A stretch of 6,829 nt of DNA from an uncultured Ardenticatenia bacterium (GTDB lineage Bacteria; Chloroflexota; Anaerolineae; Promineifilales; Promineifilaceae), in contig CALLZA010000134.1 of NCBI GenBank assembly GCA_937858165.1, forward strand, positions 1 to 6,829, read 5' to 3'. The notes under the pieces were generated by a model. The model saw nothing but the letters and a program-made list of their open reading frames with translations, did no database searches and was not told where the DNA came from. Below, in pieces: positions 1 through 5,982 of this stretch. How positions within the stretch are numbered: the first letter of the stretch is position 1; each line of letters opens with the position of its first letter. Both the position numbers and the translations under genes were made by a program.

Positions 1-88
1 CTGTCGTTTTTTTATTTTCGTGATACCCCCCCCCTCGAGCTCTACACTAGTGCGTTGGTCGGCAGCGTCAGATGTGTATAAGGGACAG
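1..88 (+). other. Illumina/Nextera left adapter (P5 + i5 index + mosaic end), not genomic
   Basis: This stretch is library adapter. Bases 19-47 align without gaps to the 29-base P5 flow-cell sequence (20 of 29 matching, the middle collapsed into a C run). Bases 48-55 occupy the 8-base i5 index. Bases 56-69 match the Nextera read-1 sequence TCGTCGGCAGCGTC with one mismatch, and 70-88 match the 19-base Tn5 mosaic end with one mismatch (G for A at 83). The T-rich run at 7-17 is what a poly-A read-off beyond P5 looks like when reverse-complemented. The pattern fits reverse reads running through a short fragment, with late-cycle errors. Genomic sequence starts at 89. Confidence 0.97.
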
Positions 89-173
89 GGTGACGTCCGA
101 GAGCGAGGCGGCGGTGTGCGATGCACTTACCGCCGCCGGAGCCGTGCGCCTGTTTCGCAGCGACGTTGGCTAA
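89..173 (+). CDS. 3' end of an unrecognised gene (partial, last 27 codons)
   Basis: An open frame enters from the adapter junction and runs from the codon at 90 to a TAA stop at 171-173. It encodes 27 residues ending in VRLFRSDVG. About three quarters of its third codon positions are G or C, like the confirmed genes downstream, and its composition (Glu/Ala-rich, then a short hydrophobic stretch) looks like a protein C-terminus. The gene would be convergent with rpmB, and the terminator hairpin at 199-228 lies between them. The fragment is too short to assign to a family, and chance openness cannot be ruled out over so few codons. No start or upstream sequence is available because the adapter replaces it. 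Confidence 0.4.
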
Positions 174-198
174 GATGATCCACTTTGCTCAAGGGCGG

Positions 199-228
199 AA
201 AAGCAAAAGCCGGCGCGCGAGCGCCGGC
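199..228 (-). terminator. Rho-independent terminator of rpmB
   Basis: A perfect 8-bp all-G/C stem (GCCGGCGC at 209-216 pairing with GCGCCGGC at 221-228) encloses a 4-base loop. Read on the - strand it is followed at once by TTTTGCTTTT (208 down to 199), the U-rich tract of an intrinsic terminator. It lies 66 bases past the rpmB stop. On the + strand no T run follows, so it should act mainly on rpmB transcription, although the hairpin also separates rpmB from the convergent partial gene ending at 173. Confidence 0.8.
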
Positions 229-294
229 GGGTGGATGTTTGAGGATAGCCGCCGCGTGGTGAAACGGGACGGCGCACAGATAATCCGGCCCGGT

Positions 295-474
295 TTAGAC
301 CTTGGCCATCGTCTTAATGCAACGGGTGCACATGTAGCGGCGGACGCGGCGGCCGTCTTGGTAGACCGTCGTCTTCTGGATATTGGGCCGGAACATGCGC
401 TTGGTCTTGCGCTGCGAGAAGCTCACGTTATGGCCGCTCATCGGCCCCTTGCCACATACTTCACATTTCGCCAT
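295..474 (-). CDS. rpmB: 50S ribosomal protein L28 (bL28), zinc-binding form
   Basis: This 59-residue protein is a structural component of the large ribosomal subunit. It begins [20 protein letters not shown], the classic L28 N-terminus, continues with the basic segment [13 protein letters not shown] (21-33) and GRRVRRYMC, and ends in CIKTMAKV. Length is normal for the short bacterial L28. Two cysteine pairs, C4-x2-C7 and C49-x2-C52, form a zinc ribbon, so this is the four-cysteine (C+) paralogue type. The ATG at 472-474 (- strand) is preceded by AAGGTG at 485-480 with a 5-base gap. A sigma70-like promoter (569-597) and a terminator (199-228) make it a self-contained single-gene unit, divergent from the asp23 cluster. 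In Bacillus rpmB likewise neighbours the asp23/fakA genes. Confidence 0.97.
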   Translation of the reverse strand: MAKCEVCGKGPMSGHNVSFSQRKTKRMFRPNIQKTTVYQDGRRVRRYMCTRCIKTMAKV

Positions 475-479
475 AATTT

Positions 480-485
480 CACCTT
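480..485 (-). promoter_or_regulatory. Ribosome binding site of rpmB
   Basis: AAGGTG on the - strand, 5 bases upstream of the rpmB ATG, matches part of the anti-Shine-Dalgarno complement (AGGAGGTGA). It fixes the start at 474. Confidence 0.75.
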
Positions 486-518
486 ACCTGACGCCCGCTG
501 CATGGCGTCCAAACTAAA

Positions 519-536
519 GGCGACCGATTGGTCGCC
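519..536 (-). promoter_or_regulatory. Hairpin in the rpmB 5' leader (possible attenuator)
   Basis: GGCGACC (519-525) and GGTCGCC (530-536) form a perfect 7-bp stem with a 4-base loop. On the - strand the stem is followed by TTTAGTTT, so it resembles a weak intrinsic terminator located between the rpmB promoter and its ribosome binding site. Ribosomal protein genes are often autoregulated through such leader structures, but this one does not match a leader motif that I can name. The role is inferred only from position and shape. Confidence 0.4.
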
Positions 537-568
537 CACAGGATTCATTCCACAAAGAACAACCCTTG

Positions 569-597
569 ATTATAGTCGGGACGCACGGACCTTGCAA
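569..597 (-). promoter_or_regulatory. Sigma70-type promoter for rpmB
   Basis: Read on the - strand there is a perfect -10 box TATAAT (574 down to 569), a 17-base spacer, and a -35 box TTGCAA (597 down to 592; 4 of 6 to TTGACA). Transcription would start near 562, giving a leader of about 88 bases that contains the 519-536 hairpin. The AT-rich -10 stands out in an otherwise GC-rich region. The same bases read on the + strand give TATAGT at 571-576, which could serve the divergent asp23 cluster, but no good -35 accompanies it. Confidence 0.6.
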
Positions 598-632
598 GCC
601 CATCCAAGAGGGGGGCAGGAGCGACACAGCCT

Positions 633-989
633 ATGCCGGTTCAAGAGGATTCACGAGGACGAATCGATATCTCCTCCGCCACCATCGCCACCATCACCAC
701 GCAGGCGGTGCATCAATGCTATGGTGTGGTGGGCATGTCCAGCAAGAACCTTGTTAACGGGATCGCGCAACTGCTGACGCGTGACAACCGCCGCGGGGTG
801 GAGGTCAAGGTCGAGGGCGACCAGATCACGATCGACGTCTACGTGATCGTGGAGTACGGCGTGCGGCTGCGGGCCGTGGCCGAGAGCATCCAGCACACGG
901 TCAAGTTCCACGTCGAAAAGGCTCTGGGGCTGCCCGTCCATGCGGTCAACATCTACGTTCAAGGGTTGCGCATGAGCGACCGGCAATAG
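633..989 (+). CDS. Asp23/Gls24 family protein (YloU-like)
   Basis: This 118-residue cytoplasmic protein belongs to the Asp23/Gls24 (DUF322) family, named for alkaline-shock and general-stress proteins of Gram-positive bacteria; the molecular function of the YloU branch is not settled. Family hallmarks are visible: IDISSATIATITTQAV (11-26), the glycine-bearing YGVVGM (30-35), the strand pair VEVKVEGDQITIDVYVIVEYG (57-77), IQHTVKFHVEKALGLPV (86-102) and the closing VNIYVQGL (105-112). There is no signal peptide or membrane segment. The ATG at 633 follows AGGAG at 617-621 with an 11-base gap, a little long but the only good option. It is the first gene of the + strand cluster, and the 31-base gap to the fakA-like gene indicates co-transcription, the order seen for yloU-yloV in Firmicutes. 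Confidence 0.9.
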   Translation: MPVQEDSRGRIDISSATIATITTQAVHQCYGVVGMSSKNLVNGIAQLLTRDNRRGVEVKVEGDQITIDVYVIVEYGVRLRAVAESIQHTVKFHVEKALGLPVHAVNIYVQGLRMSDRQ

Positions 990-1005
990 TACCCGGCAGC
1001 TTTGC

Positions 1006-1010
1006 GGAGG
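1006..1010 (+). promoter_or_regulatory. Ribosome binding site supporting the TTG start of the fakA-like gene
   Basis: GGAGG lies 10 bases before TTG at 1021. No in-frame ATG exists until codon 29, so this site decides the start. Confidence 0.7.
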
Positions 1011-1020
1011 AAAAGAGAGC

Positions 1021-2715
1021 TTGTCAACAGTTGTAAGCACAACCGTCGCCCCACCGGCAACTGCGGGCAAATGGCTGCGGTGCACCGGGCCGCAATTGCG
1101 GAAGATGGCCCGCGCCGGGCTGGTCTGGTTGGAACAGAACCGCGACCACGTCAACGCCCTGAATGTGTTCCCCGTGCCGGATGGCGACACCGGCACCAAC
1201 ATGTTGCTGACCATGCGTTCGGCCTACGCCCGCGTGGAGAACAGCGAGGAGTTGCACGTCGGCCGCGTGGCCGCTCAGTTGGCCCAGGGGGCGTTGATGG
1301 GCGCGCGCGGCAATTCCGGCGTCATCCTCAGCCAGATTTGGCGTGGCCTGGCCGCCGAGTTGGCCGGTAAAGAGACGTTCGGCACGGCCGACCTGGCCGC
1401 CGCCTTTCAGACCGCGGCCGACACGGCCTACAAAGGCGTCATGCGCCCGGTCGAGGGCACGATCTTGACCGTCATCCGCGAGGGCGCGGCCGAGGCGGCC
1501 GATGCCGCGCGCAAGAGCGACGACCTGCGCTTCATGCTGGAGCGCATCCTGGAGCGCTGCCAGCAGGCGCTGGAGCGCACGCCCGACCTGCTGCCCATCT
1601 TGCGCCAGGCCGGCGTGGTTGATTCCGGCGGCCAGGGGCTGGTCTACATCATGGAAGGCATGATGCGCTATGCCCAGGGCAAGTTACAACTTAATGGCCC
1701 GACGGCGACCGTGAATGCCGTTGCCCCGAGCGCGCCGCTGCCGGCCCAGGCGCGCGCCGTGCCCCAGGGTGGCTCGTTGGAGTTCCCCTACGACGTTCAG
1801 TTCATTCTGACCGGCCGCAACCTCAACGTGCTGGAAGTGCGTGCCCGCATCGACGCCATGGGCGACTCGACCGTCGTCGTCGGCGACGAGCGCACGATCA
1901 AGGTTCACGTCCACGTCAGCGACCCCGGCCGGCCGCTCAGCTACGGCATCAGCCTGGGCCACGTCTCCGACGTCGTCGTTGAGAACATGCAAGAGCAGAT
2001 GGAGGAGATTATCCACGCCGCTGTGCCGCCCGCCCTGCCAGCGGTCGAGCTCCAACCCGACCAGGTGGCCGTGGTCGTCGTGGCTGCCGGCGATGGGTTG
2101 GCCGGGGTCTTTCGCAGCCTGGGTGCGGCGGCCATCGTCAACGGTGGCCAGACCAACAACCCCAGTACCCAGGAGATCTATCAGGCCCTCGATGAGCTGC
2201 CCACGGACAAGATCATCCTCTTGCCCAACAACAAGAACATCATCCTGGCCGCCGAGGCGGCGCGCGACCTGAGCGTCAAACAGGTGGCCGTGGTGCCCAG
2301 CCGCTCCGCTCCCCAGGGGATCGCTGCCCTGATGGCTCTCGACCCTGACGCCGACGTGGCGGTCAATGCCGTGGCCATGACGCGCGCCCTAAGCCAAGTC
2401 AAGACAGGCGAGATCACACGGGCCACGCGCTCTGTTCAGCTCGACGGCGTGAACGTCGAAGAAGGAGCCATCATTGGCCTGGCCGAAGGGCGGCTGGTCT
2501 GTGCTGGGCCGGGCGAGGGGGAGGTGTTGAGTGACCTGCTGGAGCGGCTAGACGCGACCTCGTGCGGCTTGTTGACACTTTACTATGGGGCCGACGTGAC
2601 GTTGGCCCAGGCGGCCCAAGCGGCCGACACCGTGCGCAGGCACTATCCTGACCTGGAAGTCGAGGTCATTGAGGGCGGACAACCGCACTACTACTACATC
2701 CTCGGCGCGGAATAG
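1021..2715 (+). CDS. DAK2-domain protein, fatty acid kinase FakA/YloV type
   Basis: A 564-residue homologue of FakA, the ATP-binding subunit that phosphorylates fatty acids carried by FakB (DegV family); FakB is not in the window. The N-terminal DhaL/DAK2 domain (about 20-220) has LNVFPVPDGDTGTNM (47-61), whose Asp54 and Asp56 fit the Mg/ATP ligands, then GARGNSGVILSQ (94-105) and DSGGQGLVY (201-209). A Pro/Ala linker (about 227-250) leads to the middle domain with VHVHV (295-299). The C-terminal domain shows GGQTNNPST (375-383), LPNNKNIILAAEAA (401-414) and GGQPHYYYI (552-560). The TTG start at 1021 follows GGAGG (1006-1010); the next in-frame Met (29) would cut the conserved first helix. 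Odd: where FakA has a zinc-binding Cys in a YCTE-like motif, this protein reads YDVQ (Asp258), while His296 and His298 are kept. Kinase function is inferred. Confidence 0.9.
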   Translation: MSTVVSTTVAPPATAGKWLRCTGPQLRKMARAGLVWLEQNRDHVNALNVFPVPDGDTGTNMLLTMRSAYARVENSEELHVGRVAAQLAQGALMGARGNSGVILSQIWRGLAAELAGKETFGTADLAAAFQTAADTAYKGVMRPVEGTILTVIREGAAEAADAARKSDDLRFMLERILERCQQALERTPDLLPILRQAGVVDSGGQGLVYIMEGMMRYAQGKLQLNGPTATVNAVAPSAPLPAQARAVPQGGSLEFPYDVQFILTGRNLNVLEVRARIDAMGDSTVVVGDERTIKVHVHVSDPGRPLSYGISLGHVSDVVVENMQEQMEEIIHAAVPPALPAVELQPDQVAVVVVAAGDGLAGVFRSLGAAAIVNGGQTNNPSTQEIYQALDELPTDKIILLPNNKNIILAAEAARDLSVKQVAVVPSRSAPQGIAALMALDPDADVAVNAVAMTRALSQVKTGEITRATRSVQLDGVNVEEGAIIGLAEGRLVCAGPGEGEVLSDLLERLDATSCGLLTLYYGADVTLAQAAQAADTVRRHYPDLEVEVIEGGQPHYYYILGAE

Positions 2716-2724
2716 TCCGGCCGA

Positions 2725-2741
2725 CCGCGGCCCAGCCGCGG
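2725..2741. other. Short intergenic hairpin before recG
   Basis: CCGCGGC (2725-2731) and GCCGCGG (2735-2741) form a 7-bp perfect stem with a 3-base loop in the 41-base gap between the fakA-like gene and recG. There is no T run after it, so it is not an intrinsic terminator. It ends just before the recG ribosome binding site (GGGAG at 2744-2748) and might affect mRNA stability or recG translation, but in GC-rich DNA such palindromes also arise by chance. Confidence 0.35.
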
Positions 2742-2756
2742 GCGGGAGCAGCCAAC

Positions 2757-5342
2757 ATGGATCGATCGTTGAAACGCCTTGAGCGCGTGCTCGAGCTAGA
2801 GAAACTACAGGGCTACCAGAACAAGGCCGTCGTCGGCGGCATTCGGCAGTTTGCCGTGTTTTGGGTGACGCAGGCCAACGAAGAGGCGGCCGACGAGGCC
2901 GACCGGGCTCTGGCCGAGCAGGTGTCGGAAGTGCTGATGGAGTATGGCCGGCTGTCCGGCGTCGAGGCGCGGGCGCGGGCCATCGACTCGCTGCTGGCGA
3001 GCATTGAGCGGCGGCGCGCCCGGCGGCCTGAAGTCGCGGCGGCTCCGCCGCTAAAACCGACCCCGCCGCCGGCTAAGCCAACCCCGCCACCGGCCAAGGC
3101 ACCCGCCGGCCCCCGACCGGCTGCTGCCAAGCCTGCGCCCCAGCCCCCGCGTGCGGCCCGGCCGGCCATAGTCGCCGCGCCCGCCGATGTGGACGAGGGG
3201 ATCGACGAGGAACCGGACGACATTAACCAGCCGGCGCTGGAGCCGGAGTTGCCGGTCGTCGCGGCCGACCCCCACGGCCTGACGCAACCGCTGACGGCCC
3301 TGAAGGGCGTGGGCCAGAAGATCGCCGAAAAGCTGAGCCGGCTTGGCCCGACGACCATCTGGGAGCTGCTCTACCTCTTCCCCCGCCGCTACGACGACTA
3401 CACGCTGATGAAGCCCATCAGCAAGCTCCAGTATGGCGAGCAGGTAACGGTCATCGGCACCATCTGGCAAACGCGCACGCGCCGCACGAGGGCCAATCAG
3501 GCCGTCATCGAGTGCATCGTCAACGACGGCACGGGCACGGTGCAGGCGACGTGGTTCAACCAGCCGTGGCTGGCCGAGCAGTTGCCGGCCGGGATGCAGA
3601 TTGTGCTGAGCGGTAAAGTCGATGCCTTTCTGGGGCGGCTGGTGTTCAACTCGCCCGATTGGGAGCCGCTGGAGCTGGAGCCGCTGCGCACGCGGCGCAT
3701 TGTGCCCATCTATCCGCTGACCGAAGGGCTAACCGCCAGCAAGATGCGCGAGGTGATGCAGCGCGCCGTGCGCGACTGGTCGCCGCGCGTGCCCGATCCG
3801 TTGCCGGTGGAGACGCGCAAGCGGCGTGGTCTCTACTCGTTGGCCTACGCCATCCAGCAGATGCACTTCCCGGACAGCCACCAGGCGTTGCGCCAGGCGC
3901 GGCAGCGGTTGGCCTTCGATGAGCTGTTCCTGCTGCAACTGGGCGTCCAGCGGCAGCGGCGCGACTGGCTGCAACACACGGCACGGCCGTTGACCGCGCC
4001 GCCGGAGCGCTTCGACGCCTTTCTGGCCGCCCTGCCCTTCGGGCTGACGAGCGCGCAGCAGCGCGTCATTGAGGAGATTCGCGCCGACATGGCCCAGGCC
4101 CGGCCGATGAACCGTCTGCTGCAAGGGGATGTCGGTTCGGGCAAGACGGCCGTGGCCGCCGCGGCCATGGTTGTGGCCGCGGCCGACGGGGCGCAATCGG
4201 CCCTGATGGCCCCAACCGAAATCCTGGCCGAGCAGCACTACCGTGGACTGAGCCGGCTACTGGAGCCACTGGGTATTCGCGTCGCCTTGTTAACCGGCAG
4301 CACGCCGGCCGCCGAGCGCCCGGCCACTCTGGCCGGCCTGGCCGACGGCACTCTCCAGATCATCATCGGCACCCACGCGCTCATCCAGCCGACGGTGGCG
4401 TTCCACCGGCTGGGGCTGGCCGTGGTCGATGAGCAGCACCGCTTTGGCGTCGATCAGCGTGCGGCGCTGCGCGAAAAGGGGCCGCGCGACGGTGATGAAC
4501 TTGTCAGCCCCCATTTGCTGGTCATGTCGGCCACGCCCATCCCGCGCACGCTGGCGCTGTCGCTCTATGGCGATCTGGATCTGTCGGTGCTGGACGAGAT
4601 GCCGCCCGGTCGCCAGGAGATCAAGACCCGCTGGCTGCGCGCGTCGGAGCGTGAGCGAGCCTACAACTTCATTCGCCGCCAGACGGCCGAGGGGCGGCAA
4701 GCCTATATCATCTACCCACTCGTCGAAGAGTCGGATACGATCGATGCGCGGGCAGCGGTCGAGGAGTTCGCGCGCCTCAGCAGCGAGGTGTTTCCTGACC
4801 GGCGGCTGGGCCTGGTGCATGGGCGGCTGCGCTCCGATGAGAAGGACACGGCGATGCGCGCCTTCGCCGAGGGTGGTTCCGACGTACTGGTGGCGACATC
4901 GGTCATCGAGGTCGGTGTCGACGTGCCCAACAGCACGGTCATCGTCATCGAGGGCGCCGACCGCTTTGGTCTGGCTCAGTTGCACCAGTTCCGCGGGCGT
5001 GTCGGCCGCGGCGAACACCAGTCATACTGCATTCTCATTGCCGAAGACGTGAGCGCCGAGGCCGAGCAGCGGCTGGCGGCGCTGGAGGCGACCAACGACG
5101 GCTTTGTGCTGGCCGAGCGCGATCTGGAGTTGCGCGGACCGGGTGAGTTCTTTGGCCGCCGCCAGAGCGGCCTGCCGGAGCTGCGGCTGGCGTCGCTGCT
5201 CCACGACGTGGAGATTCTCGACATCGCTCAGCAGGAGGCCGCGGCGCTGTTCGCCGTCGATCCGCAACTGGAGTGGCCCCAGCACAGCGCCCTGCGCGAG
5301 CGGCTGGAGGCGTTTTGGGAGCGAGCGGCCGACGTTAGCTAA
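2757..5342 (+). CDS. recG: ATP-dependent DNA helicase RecG
   Basis: RecG, a superfamily 2 double-strand translocase that regresses stalled replication forks and unwinds branched DNA. At 861 residues it is longer than E. coli RecG (693) because of about 170 extra N-terminal residues. Order: charged helical N-domain (1-90); Pro/Ala/Lys linker (about 95-142) with tandem PTPPPAK at 101-114; acidic patch (144-155); helix-hairpin-like ALKGVGQKIAEKLSRLG (181-197) and LLYLFPRRYDDY (204-215); wedge/OB domain (about 225-310); helicase core with Walker A GDVGSGKT (457-464), DEQH box (558-561), SAT (591-593) and motif VI QLHQFRGRVGRG (741-752); C-terminal RDLELRGPGEFFGRRQSGLP (788-807). All catalytic motifs are intact. 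The ATG at 2757 follows GGGAG with an 8-base gap. Helical N-terminal extensions also occur in other RecGs such as that of Thermotoga. It is probably co-transcribed with the preceding gene (41-base gap). Confidence 0.97.
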   Translation: MDRSLKRLERVLELEKLQGYQNKAVVGGIRQFAVFWVTQANEEAADEADRALAEQVSEVLMEYGRLSGVEARARAIDSLLASIERRRARRPEVAAAPPLKPTPPPAKPTPPPAKAPAGPRPAAAKPAPQPPRAARPAIVAAPADVDEGIDEEPDDINQPALEPELPVVAADPHGLTQPLTALKGVGQKIAEKLSRLGPTTIWELLYLFPRRYDDYTLMKPISKLQYGEQVTVIGTIWQTRTRRTRANQAVIECIVNDGTGTVQATWFNQPWLAEQLPAGMQIVLSGKVDAFLGRLVFNSPDWEPLELEPLRTRRIVPIYPLTEGLTASKMREVMQRAVRDWSPRVPDPLPVETRKRRGLYSLAYAIQQMHFPDSHQALRQARQRLAFDELFLLQLGVQRQRRDWLQHTARPLTAPPERFDAFLAALPFGLTSAQQRVIEEIRADMAQARPMNRLLQGDVGSGKTAVAAAAMVVAAADGAQSALMAPTEILAEQHYRGLSRLLEPLGIRVALLTGSTPAAERPATLAGLADGTLQIIIGTHALIQPTVAFHRLGLAVVDEQHRFGVDQRAALREKGPRDGDELVSPHLLVMSATPIPRTLALSLYGDLDLSVLDEMPPGRQEIKTRWLRASERERAYNFIRRQTAEGRQAYIIYPLVEESDTIDARAAVEEFARLSSEVFPDRRLGLVHGRLRSDEKDTAMRAFAEGGSDVLVATSVIEVGVDVPNSTVIVIEGADRFGLAQLHQFRGRVGRGEHQSYCILIAEDVSAEAEQRLAALEATNDGFVLAERDLELRGPGEFFGRRQSGLPELRLASLLHDVEILDIAQQEAAALFAVDPQLEWPQHSALRERLEAFWERAADVS

Positions 5343-5369
5343 GAGGAGTTATCCGCAGATTGGGCACAT

Positions 5370-5401
5370 TTATCAGAGAAGGCCGCGATCTGTGTTATCC
5401 T
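5370..5401 (+). promoter_or_regulatory. Candidate promoter for coaD
   Basis: The 100-base gap after recG is less GC-rich than the genes around it. It contains TTATCA (5370-5375) and, 17 bases on, TGTTAT (5393-5398), each 4 of 6 to consensus. An alternative reading is an extended -10, TGTTATCCT (5393-5401). Either would start transcription roughly 30 bases before the coaD start. There is no terminator after recG, so read-through from upstream is also likely. Confidence 0.35.
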
Positions 5402-5429
5402 CCGATGCTGACCCATAAGCGCCATCAAG

Positions 5430-5435
5430 AGGAGG
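5430..5435 (+). promoter_or_regulatory. Strong ribosome binding site of coaD (TTG start)
   Basis: AGGAGG, a perfect Shine-Dalgarno core, sits 7 bases before TTG at 5443. It confirms the non-ATG start, which also places the family N-terminus (KRAVYPGTFDP) right at the beginning. Confidence 0.85.
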
Positions 5436-5442
5436 GAGTAGA

Positions 5443-5973
5443 TTGATCAAACGAGCTGTCTATCCGGGGACGTTCGACCCCGTGCACTACGGCCACATCG
5501 ACCTGATGATGCGCGCCGCTGACCTGTTCGACGAGTTGTGCGTTGCCGTCTATGACCACCGCAAGCCGACCAAGTCGGTCTTGTTCTCCATCGACGAGCG
5601 CGTGGCCATGATCCAGGAGTCGCTCCAGAACCCGGGCAACGTCACCATCATGCCCTTCACCGGCTTGCTGGTCGACTTCGTGCGCGAGATCGACGCCCGC
5701 ATTATCATTCGCGGCCTGCGCGTTTTCTCCGACTTCGAGTTCGAGTTTCGTTCGGCTCTGGCTAACCAGCGGCTGGCCCCGACCATCGAGACGGTAAGCC
5801 TGATGACGCGCGAGGAGAACTCGTTTCTCAGCGGTAGCACGGTGCGCGAGATCGCCTCACTGGGCGGCGACGTGACGAGCATGGTGCCGCCCGGCGTGGC
5901 CCGGCAGCTCTATGCCCGCTTCCGCGATGAAGACCCTGTGCTCTACTCCGGCTCTTTGCCTCTTCGGGATTAG
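5443..5973 (+). CDS. coaD: Pantetheine-phosphate adenylyltransferase (PPAT)
   Basis: CoaD transfers AMP from ATP to 4'-phosphopantetheine to give dephospho-CoA, the penultimate step of coenzyme A synthesis, in the cytoplasm. The nucleotidyltransferase signature is at the N-terminus: AVYPGTFDPVHYGHID (5-20), with His15 and His18 forming the (T/H)xGH motif. Further family marks are the conserved RGLR (90-93), the acidic FEFEF run (98-102), and the ATP-binding NSFLSGSTVRE (126-136) followed by GGDVTSMVPPGV (141-152). At 176 residues it is slightly longer than the typical 160-170, the extra being a C-terminal tail after about residue 160. TTG start with a perfect AGGAGG upstream. In many Firmicutes rsmD precedes coaD; here recG is followed directly by coaD. 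The next gene starts 9 bases after the stop. Confidence 0.97.
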   Translation: MIKRAVYPGTFDPVHYGHIDLMMRAADLFDELCVAVYDHRKPTKSVLFSIDERVAMIQESLQNPGNVTIMPFTGLLVDFVREIDARIIIRGLRVFSDFEFEFRSALANQRLAPTIETVSLMTREENSFLSGSTVREIASLGGDVTSMVPPGVARQLYARFRDEDPVLYSGSLPLRD

Positions 5974-5982
5974 GTGAATTGT

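Noticed and set aside
19..34. C9 homopolymer as a biological tract or phase-variable repeat
   Set aside because: It lies where the P5 adapter should read CGGCGACCAC and is a sequencing error in low-quality adapter read-through.
571..576. TATAGT as a dedicated + strand promoter for the asp23 cluster
   Set aside because: The best -35 at 17 bases is TTCCAC (2 of 6). Too weak to list as a feature, though noted as a possible shared site.
566..757. Small open frame with a histidine-rich stretch (HHRHHHHAGG)
   Set aside because: It is the out-of-frame reading of the asp23 start, where repeated ACCATC-type codons for Ala-Thr-Ile-Thr give His runs. It is neither a metal-binding peptide nor a vector His-tag.
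121..777. A 218-codon + strand open frame
   Set aside because: It runs antisense over the whole rpmB gene and then out of frame into the asp23 gene; no ribosome binding site and no family features. It is a shadow typical of GC-rich DNA.
651..1214. Long - strand open frame over asp23 and the start of the fakA-like gene
   Set aside because: Antisense of two well-supported genes, with Asp/Val/His-rich composition typical of mirror frames.
4290..5018. 242-codon - strand open frame inside recG
   Set aside because: Fully antisense to the conserved helicase core; no independent support.
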